From Pseudarthrobacter naphthalenicus (lineage in GTDB: Bacteria > Actinomycetota > Actinomycetes > Actinomycetales > Micrococcaceae): a stretch of 64,000 nt of DNA. Both the position numbers and the translations under genes were made by a program. The stretch lies in assembly GCF_029076445.1 (NCBI RefSeq), contig NZ_JARESG010000021.1, forward strand, positions 1 to 64,000, in the 5' to 3' direction. Below are positions 18,185 to 28,048 of the stretch, in pieces. The notes beneath the pieces are model-generated. The model had not been told where the DNA came from. It made no database searches and saw nothing but the letters and a program-made list of their open reading frames with translations. Positions within the stretch are counted from its first letter, which is position 1. Each line of letters starts with the position of its first letter.

Positions 18185-18802
18185 GTGATGGGCGGGACTT
18201 TTGATCCCATCCATCACGGCCACTTGGTTGCGGCCAGTGAGGTGGCCGCCAAGTTCGGCCTGGATGAAGTGGTCTTTGTCCCCACCGGCCAGCCATGGCA
18301 GAAGACGCATAAACACGTCAGCAAGCCTGAGCACCGGTACCTCATGACGGTGATCGCGACTGCATCGAATCCCCGGTTCACCGTCAGCAGGGTGGATATC
18401 GACAGGCCTGGCCCCACGTACACCATCGATACCCTGCGTGACCTGCGGACCCAGCGCCCCGATGCGGACCTGTTCTTCATCACCGGCGCGGACGCCCTGG
18501 CACAGATCCTGTCCTGGAAAGACATCGATGAGCTGTGGTCGCTGGCCCACTTTGTCGGCGTGACCCGGCCGGGGCATGTGCTCGACGGGATGGGCCGGAA
18601 GGACGTCAGCCTGCTGGAGGTGCCCGCCATGGCCATCTCCTCCACGGATTGCCGCACCAGGGTGGCCGCGAACAATCCCGTCTGGTACCTGGTACCGGAC
18701 GGAGTGGTGCAATACATCGCCAAATATGGGCTGTACGCCGAGGGTTTTCCGCCCGAAGCTGAGCAACTTACCGAAACAGACGAGCCAGCAAGTACTGAAT
18801 GA
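18185..18802 (+). CDS. nadD: nicotinate-nucleotide adenylyltransferase
   Basis: NadD adenylates nicotinate mononucleotide in NAD synthesis. The protein of about 205 residues carries the nucleotidyltransferase signature GGTFDPIHHGH at the N-terminus and the C-terminal ISSTDCR motif. GTG 18185 (followed at once by ATG 18188) is taken as start. The frame stays open upstream with family-like residues (ERLRLGV), but no start codon was found there. It is followed closely by an unknown gene and rsfS. Confidence 0.94.
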   Translation: MMGGTFDPIHHGHLVAASEVAAKFGLDEVVFVPTGQPWQKTHKHVSKPEHRYLMTVIATASNPRFTVSRVDIDRPGPTYTIDTLRDLRTQRPDADLFFITGADALAQILSWKDIDELWSLAHFVGVTRPGHVLDGMGRKDVSLLEVPAMAISSTDCRTRVAANNPVWYLVPDGVVQYIAKYGLYAEGFPPEAEQLTETDEPASTE

Positions 18803-18809
18803 GTTTTCA

Positions 18810-20192
18810 ATGAGTCAGGAACAGCCCCCCGTCCGCAGCCGCCGCGAACTGCGGCAGGCCAGAGATGAGAAGACGGCTACCGGGTCCACGGTCCCGGGCC
18901 AGGTTTCGCCTGCCTCAAAACAACGCCGCGCGGCCGACGCGCCGGTGGATTCAGTCCCGGAAAAAACACAGGCCCAGCGGTCATCGGAAATCCGGGCGCG
19001 GGACCGTGCCGCGCTGCGCACCATCAAGGAACTTGAAGAAAAGGAAGGGCAGCTTTCGGCGGGCGGTCCTCCCACCCGGCGGCAACTGAGGCTCCAGCAA
19101 CTCAAGGAACAGGCTGTCACCTCAGCGAACCCCATCATCGCCGCCCCGATGGGCAAGCCGCTTCCGGCAGCTCCAGGCTCCCCGGCCGCAGCACCCGGTG
19201 CTCCGGCACCAGGCACTCCGGTACCCGGCAGTAAGGCACCCGGCACGGCAGCGGGCAGGGCTTCCACCGCCGGCACGCCCGCACCGGGTATCCCGGCAGC
19301 CGGTCCGTCAACTCCCGCCGGAGGAACGGGCCTGCCGGACGGCATGAGCGTGGAGCAGGCCCTGGCGACGCGTGCCCTCATTGCCGAGCAGGCCAAGAAC
19401 CAGCTTGCCAAAATGGAGCACATCGCCTCCCTCGACCCCGAGGCTGTGGACCCGGACATCCTCGCGGAACAGATCGCCCTCGCGGAGCGTGCCGCCGTCC
19501 TGAACCGCCGGGCCATGGCCAAGCAGAAGCTGGCCGAGCAGGCGGTGGCTTCCGCTCCACAGAGCCCCCAGGCACAGAGCACCCAGGCACAGGGCCCCCA
19601 CGGGCAGGCGGCAGCCACCCAGGCCGTGTCCGCCCAGACCGCTGCCGGCCGGCCGGCCGCTCAGCCAGGTCCCGCCGCCGGTCAGTCGGGTCCCGCAACC
19701 GCGGACAACCTGGCCATGGTTACGCCGCTTGAATTCGTCCAGGTTCCGGGTGTCGACCGGCCGGTCATGAAACCGCCGGCGACCACCTACGTGCCTGTGC
19801 AGACCCAGCCTGGAGCCAAAGTCCGGCCAGGCGGCAAGAACCGCCGGCCCTCTCCCGCATCCAGGCAGGCCGGCGCCGCACCGGCAGCGGGGAGCCCGTC
19901 GGGCCGGTCGCGGGTCATCGCCCGGGCCGAAGCTGCCGCCCGGGCGGCGTCAGAGCCGAAGCGCCTGGTTTCGGCAGTGCCGGACGATACTTCGGCCGAG
20001 GCTGAAGGTCTTTTCGAGGACATGCACCGCGTACCCGCACGCTCCGCCCATGGGCTGGAACCGCTGGACGCGGCAACGGCAGGCCTGGCCCGCGCCAACC
20101 GGCTCCGGCTCATGCAGGTCATCGTTTTGGTCTTCGGAATTGTGGCCCTCATTTCGGGCGTCATCCTCATCGCCACCGGTCTCTCCCGCTAA
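18810..20192 (+). CDS. low-complexity protein with C-terminal membrane anchor
   Basis: This 460-residue protein begins MSQEQPPVRSRRELRQARDE. It has charged helical stretches (residues about 60-100 and 180-235) and a middle full of Pro/Gly/Ala/Thr repeats (PGTPVPGSKAPGT-like units). One membrane span is at the extreme C-terminus (about 432-455), leaving a tail-anchored, mostly cytoplasmic layout. No signal peptide or enzymatic motif is visible. ATG 18810 is seven bases after the nadD stop; earlier in-frame starts would overlap nadD. The location between nadD and rsfS is typical of the genus but the role is unknown. Confidence 0.8.
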   Translation: MSQEQPPVRSRRELRQARDEKTATGSTVPGQVSPASKQRRAADAPVDSVPEKTQAQRSSEIRARDRAALRTIKELEEKEGQLSAGGPPTRRQLRLQQLKEQAVTSANPIIAAPMGKPLPAAPGSPAAAPGAPAPGTPVPGSKAPGTAAGRASTAGTPAPGIPAAGPSTPAGGTGLPDGMSVEQALATRALIAEQAKNQLAKMEHIASLDPEAVDPDILAEQIALAERAAVLNRRAMAKQKLAEQAVASAPQSPQAQSTQAQGPHGQAAATQAVSAQTAAGRPAAQPGPAAGQSGPATADNLAMVTPLEFVQVPGVDRPVMKPPATTYVPVQTQPGAKVRPGGKNRRPSPASRQAGAAPAAGSPSGRSRVIARAEAAARAASEPKRLVSAVPDDTSAEAEGLFEDMHRVPARSAHGLEPLDAATAGLARANRLRLMQVIVLVFGIVALISGVILIATGLSR

Positions 20193-20237
20193 CCGGCTGC
20201 GCCCCCTACAAAACTTTAGAAAACTACAAGGAGTCCC

Positions 20238-20639
20238 GTGACTGCATCAGATTCATCCATCGCCACAGCCCGCCACGCCGCCAAGGCCGCCGCGGACAAG
20301 ATCGCCCACGACATTGTGGCGCTCGATGTCAGCGAACGCCTCGCCCTGGCGGACGTCTTCCTCATCGCATCGGCCCCCAGCGAACGCCAGGTCAACGCCA
20401 TCGTGGACGGCATTGAAGAAGAACTCTCCAAGCAGGATCTCCGCCCGGTCCGCCGCGAAGGCCGCGCCGGCGGCCGGTGGGTACTGCTGGACTACTCTGA
20501 CATCGTGATCCACGTCCAGCACGAGGAAGACCGCGTCTTCTACGCCCTGGAGCGCCTCTGGAAGGACTGCCCCGTCGTCGACCTTCAGCTTGCCGACGAC
20601 GCATCCGCGAAGGCATCAGCCGCTTCGGAATCCGAATAA
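20238..20639 (+). CDS. rsfS: ribosomal silencing factor RsfS (Iojap family)
   Basis: RsfS binds L14 and blocks subunit joining under starvation. The 133-residue protein has the family core (DIVALDVSERLALADVFLIA, WVLLDYSDIVIHVQHEEDR, YALERLWKD). GTG 20238 follows an AAGGAG site. It closes the nadD-to-rsfS run. Confidence 0.95.
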   Translation: MTASDSSIATARHAAKAAADKIAHDIVALDVSERLALADVFLIASAPSERQVNAIVDGIEEELSKQDLRPVRREGRAGGRWVLLDYSDIVIHVQHEEDRVFYALERLWKDCPVVDLQLADDASAKASAASESE

Positions 20640-20668
20640 CCGGCCGTACCGGCCCGAATATGCCCGAT

Positions 20669-20698
20669 TTGGAATTTTCGGAAATGCTGGTCTAAGAT
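20669..20698 (+). promoter_or_regulatory. promoter of first tRNA-Ala gene
   Basis: TTGGAA (20669-20674) and TAAGAT (20693-20698) are 18 bases apart, about 40 bases before the tRNA. The second tRNA-Ala gene has a matching element, which supports the call. Confidence 0.6.
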
Positions 20699-20737
20699 AT
20701 TTGAGTTGCTCCGGAGATCACGGGGCAGCGAAGGTCC

Positions 20738-20810
20738 GGGGCTGTGGCGCAGCTGGTAGCGCACCTGCATGGCATGCAGGGGGTCAGGGGTTCGAGTCCC
20801 CTCAGCTCCA
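20738..20810 (+). tRNA. tRNA-Ala (GGC), copy 1
   Basis: A 73-nt cloverleaf: acceptor GGGGCTG pairs with CAGCTCC, anticodon stem CCTGC/GCAGG encloses loop ATGGCAT (anticodon GGC), and the T arm contains GGTTCGAGTCC. The CCA end is not fully encoded (A then CCG). It has its own promoter and a strong terminator and is identical to the copy at 21071. Confidence 0.97.
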
Positions 20811-20818
20811 CCGGATAG

Positions 20819-20853
20819 TCCGCCGGAATCGAAAGATTCCGGCGGACTTTTTT
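20819..20853 (+). terminator. intrinsic terminator after first tRNA-Ala
   Basis: A 12-bp perfect stem (20819-20830 with 20835-20846) with a GAAA tetraloop is followed by C and six T residues. Confidence 0.93.
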
Positions 20854-20993
20854 GTTGCCCGTTACGCCCGCGCTGGCGACACACAATTCCCCCTCATGTG
20901 GTCTTTTCCCGCCCGCGTTCCCGGGGGAGAAGTCCCATCGGCGGGGACTTCTCCCGTCGCCGCAGCTGACCGCCCGGCCAGCTCGCCCTCCGA

Positions 20994-21023
20994 TTGGCGC
21001 ACGGCCCGGATTTCCATTAAGCT
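20994..21023 (+). promoter_or_regulatory. promoter of second tRNA-Ala gene
   Basis: TTGGCG (20994-20999) and TAAGCT (21018-21023) are 18 bases apart, the same spacing and distance to the tRNA as for copy 1. Confidence 0.55.
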
Positions 21024-21070
21024 AATCAGGTTGCTTCGAGCGGCCCGAAAGGCCGGGGGAACAACGATTT

Positions 21071-21143
21071 GGGGCTGTGGCGCAGCTGGTAGCGCACCTG
21101 CATGGCATGCAGGGGGTCAGGGGTTCGAGTCCCCTCAGCTCCA
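21071..21143 (+). tRNA. tRNA-Ala (GGC), copy 2
   Basis: The 73-nt sequence is identical to the copy at 20738 (anticodon GGC). Here the 3' CCA is encoded (21144-21146). The two copies are 260 bases apart and each has its own promoter and terminator, so this is a gene duplication and not one transcript. Confidence 0.97.
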
Positions 21144-21165
21144 CCAAGCCGGACCATCCGTCCAC

Positions 21166-21197
21166 AAAAAGAGCCACCCCCAGGGGTGGCTCTTTTT
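21166..21197 (+). terminator. intrinsic terminator after second tRNA-Ala
   Basis: A stem of 14-15 bp with A5 on the left and T5 on the right can work in both directions. It also separates the tRNA from the convergent CFA synthase gene. Confidence 0.92.
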
Positions 21198-21228
21198 GAT
21201 TATCCGCCTGCCGGCCGGGACCGGGCAG

Positions 21229-22536
21229 CTAGATCCAGTCCGTCCGGCGCAACGGCGGCTGCGCACCGCCGGCGCGTTGAACCAGGATCTGGTTCACTCC
21301 GGTCAGGCCGGATTCGAATCCGAGGGCGCTGGAGGCCATGTACAGCCGCCAGATCCTCGCCCGGCCCAGGCTGGTGAGGGCAACTGCCTCGTCCCAGTTG
21401 GTTTCCAGCCGCCGCACCCATGCCCGCAAAGTCAGGGTGTAGTGCTGCCGCAGGGCCTCCACGTCAAGAATCTCGAACCCGCCGCCTTCGAGCGCGGTAA
21501 CCATTTCGCCGAGGCCCAGCATTTCGCCGTCCGGGAACACATAGCGCGGGATGAAGGAATCGGGGTCAGGTTTGGTTGGCCGGGCATTCCAGGAGATGGC
21601 GTGGTTGAGCAGCCGGCCCCCAGGCCGGAGCAGCGAGTGCAGCGTGTCCACATAGTGCGGCGTCTGTTCCCGGCCGACGTGCTCGGACATGCCGATCGAA
21701 CTGATCGCGTCAAACGGCCCGTCATCGATATCCCGGTAATCCTGCACGCGGATGTCGACGTTTTCGGTCAGGCCCGCCTCGGCGGCCCGTTTGCGTGCAA
21801 GCACGGCCTGCTCGGAGGACAGCGTCACGCCAACGACCGTGACCCCGTAATTCTGTGCAGCGTGCAGGGCAAAGCTGCCCCAGCCGCAGCCCACGTCCAG
21901 CACCCTCATCCCGGGCTGGAGGCCGAGCTTCCGGCAGACCAGGTCAAGCTTGGCCCGCTGCGCAGCGTCCAGACCCGCCGGGAGCCCCTCGGTGCCGGCG
22001 GCCGAAGCCTCACTCCACACAGCGCACGAGTACACCATCGATGAACCGAGCACGAGGGCGTAAAAGTCGTTGCCGACGTCGTAATGGTGTGAAATTGCCG
22101 CAGCATCCCGCTGCCGCGTGTGGAGCCGGCCCTTGCGGGTAATCCTTGCTTCTTCGGGCGGGGGCGCAGGATTGGGTCCCACCGCCCCGAGCCGGACCGC
22201 CGTCCGCAGCAGTGTGCCCAGTTCGCGGGGTGTCAGCGGCCGGAAGGGACCCGGTTCGGAAAACTTGCCCGCCGAGCTCAGGGCAGTGAAGGCGGCGAAG
22301 ATGTCGCCAGGCGCGTCGATGTCCCCGGCAACATACGCCCGGCTCAGCCCCAGCTGACCGGGCGACCACAAAATCCGCCGCAACGCCCGGCGGTGCCTGA
22401 ACTCCAGCACGGGTGCGTCCGGCGGCCCCGCCTCTGAACCGTCCCACGCACGTAACCTCAGCGGTATTTCATCTGTACCCAGGACAATGCCCAATGCTTT
22501 CGCCAGCAGCGGTGCTGCCCGATTCTCCGTTGCCAT
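21229..22536 (-). CDS. cyclopropane-fatty-acyl-phospholipid synthase family methyltransferase
   Basis: A SAM-dependent enzyme that modifies double bonds of membrane phospholipid acyl chains by cyclopropanation or methylation. In the 435-residue protein, an N-terminal lipid-binding region (1 to about 140) precedes the Rossmann methyltransferase domain. Motif I is VLDVGCGWGSFALHAAQ, followed by GVTLSSEQAVLARKR and the SIGMSEHVG active-site loop. A second, more distant CFA-type gene lies at 41052. It is divergent from the PhnA-like gene and convergent with the tRNA. Confidence 0.93.
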   Translation of the reverse strand: MATENRAAPLLAKALGIVLGTDEIPLRLRAWDGSEAGPPDAPVLEFRHRRALRRILWSPGQLGLSRAYVAGDIDAPGDIFAAFTALSSAGKFSEPGPFRPLTPRELGTLLRTAVRLGAVGPNPAPPPEEARITRKGRLHTRQRDAAAISHHYDVGNDFYALVLGSSMVYSCAVWSEASAAGTEGLPAGLDAAQRAKLDLVCRKLGLQPGMRVLDVGCGWGSFALHAAQNYGVTVVGVTLSSEQAVLARKRAAEAGLTENVDIRVQDYRDIDDGPFDAISSIGMSEHVGREQTPHYVDTLHSLLRPGGRLLNHAISWNARPTKPDPDSFIPRYVFPDGEMLGLGEMVTALEGGGFEILDVEALRQHYTLTLRAWVRRLETNWDEAVALTSLGRARIWRLYMASSALGFESGLTGVNQILVQRAGGAQPPLRRTDWI

Positions 22537-22620
22537 GCTCGGTGCCTTTCTTCAGGTATGGCCCAACAGTACGACGGCGGCGCGCGCCTGTCAGTGCGGC
22601 GGCCCGATTATCATGGGGGT

Positions 22621-22974
22621 GTGAATGAGTCCCTGCCGCCGTGCCCGGAATGTGCCAGTGTCCACACCTACGAGATGGGTGCGCTGCTGGTCTGCCCGGA
22701 GTGCGGCCATGAGTGGGCCCCCGGGACGGCGCCCGACGACGGGGAACCGGGGCCGCGGATCATCAAGGATGCGGTGGGCAACGTCCTCGCGGACGGGGAC
22801 ACCGTGACGGTGGTCAAGGACCTGAAGATCAAGGGAAGTTCCGGTGTGATCAAGGTGGGAACCAAGGTCCGCGGCATCAGGCTCGTCGACGGCGTGGGAG
22901 ACCATGACATCGACTGCAAGGTGGACGGAGTGGGGCCCATGCAGCTGAAATCCTCCGTGGTGAAGAAGGTCTAG
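22621..22974 (+). CDS. PhnA/YjdM-family zinc-ribbon protein
   Basis: A 117-residue protein with two CxxC knuckles (CPECASVHT and CPECGHEW near residues 8 and 25) forming a zinc ribbon, then the PhnA core (IKDAVGNVLADGDTVTVVKDLKIKGSSG). The family is often called alkylphosphonate utilisation protein, but a phosphonate role is unproven and no phn genes are nearby. GTG 22621 is used; it gives the family N-terminus. It stands between two divergent promoters. Confidence 0.9.
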   Translation: MNESLPPCPECASVHTYEMGALLVCPECGHEWAPGTAPDDGEPGPRIIKDAVGNVLADGDTVTVVKDLKIKGSSGVIKVGTKVRGIRLVDGVGDHDIDCKVDGVGPMQLKSSVVKKV

Positions 22975-22993
22975 CGGAATCCGGCCTGCGGAC

Positions 22994-24052
22994 ATGGAAA
23001 ACGGAACCACCGACGTTGTGGTCATCGGCGCCGGGCAGGCGGGTCTTTCCGCGGCCTACCACCTGAAGCGCCGGGGGCTGGGATACACGATCCTCGACGC
23101 CGAGCAGGGCCCGGGCGGTGCGTGGCGGCACCGCTGGAAGAGCCTGATCATGGAAACGGTGAACGGCATCAGCGACCTCCCCGGAATTGCCAAGCCCGAT
23201 GTGGACCCGGCGGAACCCAGCTCAGAATTCCTGAGCAGGTACTTCGAGGCCTATGAACGGCAACTCGGGATTGAAGTCCTGCGCCCGGTCAAGGTCTCCT
23301 CCGTTGCCAGGGAAGACACGGATCCGGCCGGCCGCCTTCTGGTCAGATCCGATCACGGCGATTGGACGGGCAAAGCCGTCATTAACGCCACCGGCACCTG
23401 GACCAGGCCTTTCTGGCCCATCTATCCGGGCCGCGCCACCTTCCTCGGCCGGCAGCTGCACGTGGCCGACTACGTCTCGGCTGAGGAGTTCCGCGGTAAA
23501 CACGTCATTGTGGTGGGCGGCGGGATTTCCGCCGTCGGGCTGGTGGATGAGATCTCCCGGATCACCACCACCAGCTGGTTCACCCGCCGCGAGCCCGAAT
23601 GGCGTGACGCCACCTTCGACGCAAAAGCGGGGCACGACGCCGTCGCCCTCGTGGAGGAGCGCGTCAGGCTGGGACTGCCCCCGCAGAGCGTTGTTGCCGT
23701 GACCGGCCTGATCCGGACACCTGCCCTGCAGGCTGCGGAAAAGCGCGGCGCGTTGCGGCGGCAGCCCATGCTCACGTCCATCGAGCCCGACGGCGTCCGC
23801 CTCACCGACGGCAGCCTCCTCCGGGCGGATGTGATCCTGTGGGCCACCGGCTTCCGCGCGGAGCTTGAACACCTCGCGCCGCTGCACCTGAGGGGACCCG
23901 GCGGCGGGATCGCCATGGACGGAACCCAGGTGGCAGCCGAGCCGCGCGTGCACCTCGTGGGCTACGGGCCGTCGTCGTCCACCATCGGGGCGAACCGTGC
24001 GGGCAGGGCGGCAGTGGCTGCCATTCTGAAATTGCCCGCATTCCAGCAGTGA
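22994..24052 (+). CDS. NAD(P)/FAD-dependent oxidoreductase (flavin monooxygenase-like)
   Basis: A 352-residue flavoprotein with the FAD dinucleotide fold at the N-terminus (VVVIGAGQAGLSAAYHLKR, residues about 9-27) and a second NADPH fold (HVIVVGGGISAVGLVDE near residue 172). A C-terminal ATGFR motif sits near residue 278. This is the layout of small FMO/YdcX-type enzymes; the substrate cannot be told. It overlaps the following methyltransferase by four bases (GTGA), so the two are translated as a unit. Confidence 0.9.
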   Translation: MENGTTDVVVIGAGQAGLSAAYHLKRRGLGYTILDAEQGPGGAWRHRWKSLIMETVNGISDLPGIAKPDVDPAEPSSEFLSRYFEAYERQLGIEVLRPVKVSSVAREDTDPAGRLLVRSDHGDWTGKAVINATGTWTRPFWPIYPGRATFLGRQLHVADYVSAEEFRGKHVIVVGGGISAVGLVDEISRITTTSWFTRREPEWRDATFDAKAGHDAVALVEERVRLGLPPQSVVAVTGLIRTPALQAAEKRGALRRQPMLTSIEPDGVRLTDGSLLRADVILWATGFRAELEHLAPLHLRGPGGGIAMDGTQVAAEPRVHLVGYGPSSSTIGANRAGRAAVAAILKLPAFQQ

Positions 24053-25239
24053 CAACCCAACCACCCGGCACACCGGCAAACGGCAGGAACAACGTGGCAG
24101 AGAACAGCCTTGACAACATCCTCGGCAGGCTCAGGCGGTACCCCGATGTTGAGGCGCCCAACCTGCAGGCCTGGGACGCCACGGACAGGCTCCTGCTCGA
24201 AGCCGCCGCCGGCCGCGTGGATGCGCCGGGCAGCCTGGCAGTAATCGGTGACCGCTACGGCGCCCTTACCTTGGGGGCCTTGGCGGTCCTGGGCGTCGGG
24301 CAGGTCCGGGTCCACGAGGACCTCATCACGGGGGAGCGTGCCCTGCGGAACAACGCCGCCGTCCTGGGGTTGGCAGGCTACCAGCAGCTTCCTTTGGGGG
24401 AAAAGTTGCTCGCCGGTGCCGGGACCGTGCTGCTCCAGCTGCCCCGCACGCTGGCGGAGCTCGAGGAAATCTCCCACGCCGTGGCCCGGTACGCCGCCCC
24501 GGAGGTGGTGCTCATCGCCGGCGGGCGGGTCAAGCACATGTCACTGGGGATGAACGCTGTCCTGGAGCGTCACTTCCAAACCGTCCAGCCCCAACTGGCG
24601 CGGCAGAAATCACGGCTGATCATTGCCGGCGACCCCAAGCCCGTACCTGGCGAAGGTGCGGCCGCACGCAGCCCCGGGCCCGTCGTCGAACACCTCGCCG
24701 AGCTGGACCTCGACGTTGCAGCCTACGGCGCGGTTTTCGCCGGCACGAAGCTGGACATCGGCACCAGGTTTCTCCTGACCTTTCTGCCGCAAATGCCCGC
24801 CGCCGCGCACGCTGTGGACCTCGGGTGCGGGACGGGGATCCTCGCCGCCATGTACGCGAAGGCGAACCCCGCGGCGCGCGTCACAGCCACAGACCGCTCC
24901 GCCGCTGCCGTCACCTCGGCCGAAGCCACCGCCCGGGCCAACGGCCTCACGGACCGGATCACGGCGCTCCAGGACGACGCCATGAGCGCCCTGCCCGCCG
25001 CAAGTGCCGACCTGGTCCTGCTGAACCCGCCGTTCCACCTGGGCGCCAGCGTGCATGCCGGGGCAGGGCTCAAGCTGTTTGGGGCGGCGGCCAGGGTCCT
25101 CGCTCCCGGCGGTCAGTTGTGGACGGTCTTCAACCGGCACCTGCAGTACCTGCCGGCCCTGGAACGGCTGGTGGGTCCCACCACGGTCAAGGGCAGCAAC
25201 CACAAATTCACGGTGGCGGTCAGCACCAAACGGGCCTGA
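24049..25239 (+). CDS. RlmG/RsmC-like class I SAM-dependent methyltransferase
   Basis: A 396-residue two-domain protein. The N-terminal half resembles the degenerate methyltransferase domain of RsmC/RlmG. The C-terminal half has motif I (AVDLGCGTGILAAMYA near residue 260) and the catalytic NPPFH near residue 326, the signature of guanine-N2 rRNA methyltransferases. It is likely an rRNA (guanine-N2)-methyltransferase, though the target nucleotide is inferred only from family. GTG start overlaps the flavoprotein stop. Confidence 0.88.
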   Translation: MTTQPPGTPANGRNNVAENSLDNILGRLRRYPDVEAPNLQAWDATDRLLLEAAAGRVDAPGSLAVIGDRYGALTLGALAVLGVGQVRVHEDLITGERALRNNAAVLGLAGYQQLPLGEKLLAGAGTVLLQLPRTLAELEEISHAVARYAAPEVVLIAGGRVKHMSLGMNAVLERHFQTVQPQLARQKSRLIIAGDPKPVPGEGAAARSPGPVVEHLAELDLDVAAYGAVFAGTKLDIGTRFLLTFLPQMPAAAHAVDLGCGTGILAAMYAKANPAARVTATDRSAAAVTSAEATARANGLTDRITALQDDAMSALPAASADLVLLNPPFHLGASVHAGAGLKLFGAAARVLAPGGQLWTVFNRHLQYLPALERLVGPTTVKGSNHKFTVAVSTKRA

Positions 25240-25343
25240 CCACGGGACCGCGCCGCAGTCCGCCTCCGGCTCTGGGCGTTGAACTGGCGGTAACGTAGCA
25301 TTCAGACATCACCAGAACCCGGCCGCAAATACTAGGGGAGACC

Positions 25344-26600
25344 GTGCCAGACATACGCCAGCCCTCGGCTCCACGGCGCGGGACCAACCTACCGCGCATG
25401 GGGGACTTCAACCTGACGGTGATCCTCGATGCCATCCGCCGCTCATCCGGAGGCCTGAGCCGCGTTGAGCTGGCTCAGATCGTAGGCCTTTCCCCGCAGA
25501 CCATCTCAAACATCTCGCGCCGGCTGTTGGACCAGCACCTGATTGTCGAAGCCGGCAAAGAAGGCAGCGGACCGGGCAAACCCCGCACCATGCTGCGACT
25601 GAACCCGGCCGGAATGTACGCCGTGGGCGTCCACCTGGACCCTGCCGTGACCACCTTTGTGGTCCTCGACCTCGTCGGCGCAGTTGTGCAGCACGCCCGC
25701 ATCAAAACCCCGGGCGGGAATGATCCTGCCGCCGTGATCGCCACCATGGCCACCGAAATCGAACAGCTGGTTGCCGGGTCCGGCGTGGATGCAAGCAAGA
25801 TCGCAGGCCTGGGCCTCGCCGCCCCCGGCCCCATCGACCTGGACAACGGCACCGTGGTTGACCCGCCGCTGCTGCCGGGCTGGGACCGTGTTGAACTCCG
25901 GAACGCCCTGGCCAAAGCCACCGGCTATTCCGTCCTGGTTGACAAGGACGTGACCAGTGCCGCCGTCGCCGAAACCTGGGCCGGCGGCCCCAGCGGTGCG
26001 GGCAGCTTCGTGTTCATGTACATGGGGACGGGCATCGGCTGCGGCATTGTGCTCAACGATGAAGTGGTGCGTGGAACATCGGGAAATGCGGGCGAGATCG
26101 GCCATATCATGGTGGATCCGGACGGGCCTCCCTGTGACTGCGGCCTGCGGGGTTGCGTGAAGTCCTCCGTGATTCCAAAGGTGCTGGTGGCGGAAGCCGT
26201 AGGCGCAGGGATTCTGGACGGCTCCGCGAACCACAACAACGGGGCAGAGGTCCAGCAGAGCTTCGCGCAGTTGTGCGACCTCGCCGATGCCGGCGACGAA
26301 AAAGCACTGGCCATCATCGACAAATCCGCAGTCCTCGTGGCGCGTGCCGTTTGTGTAGTCACCAACACGCTCGACGTCGAACGGGTGGTCTTTGGCGGCC
26401 CGTTCTGGAGCCGCATCGCGGACCGCTACCTGCAGAAGATCCCGGCCCTGGTGGATGCCAACAGCGCGGCCCGGCTGATCCACTCCATCGAGGTTGTGGG
26501 CACCGGGGTTGGTGAGGATGTGGGCGCCGTTGGCGCTGCCTGCCTGGTCCTGGAACACACGCTGGCGCCCCGGTCACAACGGTTGCTCCTGGAGGTTTAG
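25344..26600 (+). CDS. ROK-family transcriptional regulator
   Basis: A 418-residue repressor/kinase-type protein. It has an N-terminal winged helix (residues about 15-75, with LSRVELAQIVGLSPQTISNISRR), then the ROK ATP/sugar domain (VYMG-type FVFMYMGTGIGCGIV). The ROK zinc site is CDCGLRGCVK near residue 259. It probably senses a sugar or sugar phosphate. No sugar transporter or catabolic gene is adjacent, so its target is unknown. It is a single-gene unit with a GTG start. Confidence 0.92.
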   Translation: MPDIRQPSAPRRGTNLPRMGDFNLTVILDAIRRSSGGLSRVELAQIVGLSPQTISNISRRLLDQHLIVEAGKEGSGPGKPRTMLRLNPAGMYAVGVHLDPAVTTFVVLDLVGAVVQHARIKTPGGNDPAAVIATMATEIEQLVAGSGVDASKIAGLGLAAPGPIDLDNGTVVDPPLLPGWDRVELRNALAKATGYSVLVDKDVTSAAVAETWAGGPSGAGSFVFMYMGTGIGCGIVLNDEVVRGTSGNAGEIGHIMVDPDGPPCDCGLRGCVKSSVIPKVLVAEAVGAGILDGSANHNNGAEVQQSFAQLCDLADAGDEKALAIIDKSAVLVARAVCVVTNTLDVERVVFGGPFWSRIADRYLQKIPALVDANSAARLIHSIEVVGTGVGEDVGAVGAACLVLEHTLAPRSQRLLLEV

Positions 26601-26679
26601 CCGCAGTTCCTTGCCCCCCGGGGACCCCTACGGATATCCGCGGCTGGGGGCCCAGGGCAGCACTGTTGCGCCGGAACTC

Positions 26680-26907
26680 TCAGTCGATGTCCTCCACGAC
26701 GACACCATAGGGAATGGTGTCGTCGAGGTGCGCCTGATGGCCGTGAGGCAGGTTAAGGACCCGGACGCCGTGGGCCTTATCCGCGGCGGATTGCATCAGG
26801 ATGGGCCGAACGGTGTCGATGAACGTAGGGCTTTTGTCCGCGAGATAGGCCTGGTAACTGGCTGGTAGCTCAATCATTTCATCAGGATAGACCCGGGGAC
26901 CTGTCAT
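26680..26907 (-). CDS. small hypothetical protein
   Basis: A 75-residue acidic, His-containing protein (MTGPRVYPDEMIELPASY at the start; GVVVEDID at the end). The frame is open further upstream, but the ATG at 26907 is chosen. Upstream residues look like noncoding translation, and a GGGGA lies nine bases before the ATG. Composition is protein-like, without a domain I recognise. It is divergent from the moxR-like operon. Confidence 0.5.
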   Translation of the reverse strand: MTGPRVYPDEMIELPASYQAYLADKSPTFIDTVRPILMQSAADKAHGVRVLNLPHGHQAHLDDTIPYGVVVEDID

Positions 26908-27032
26908 GGGGAGGGGTCCCCATTGCAGGTATTTGCGCAGGTGGCTTGGATAGGATGGCGGGCGGAAAGCCGCCGGCCGGCTACACCAGCAGTCCGCAAT
27001 CACCACGCAGCAAGCCAACAGGGGGAGATCCA

Positions 27033-28040
<1,008 letters not shown>

Positions 28041-28048
28041 GCCCGGCA

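Noticed and set aside
20738..21143. tRNA pair as an integration site with att repeats
   Set aside because: The repeat is the full tRNA gene with its own promoter and terminator. The 260 bases between hold no integrase or cargo.
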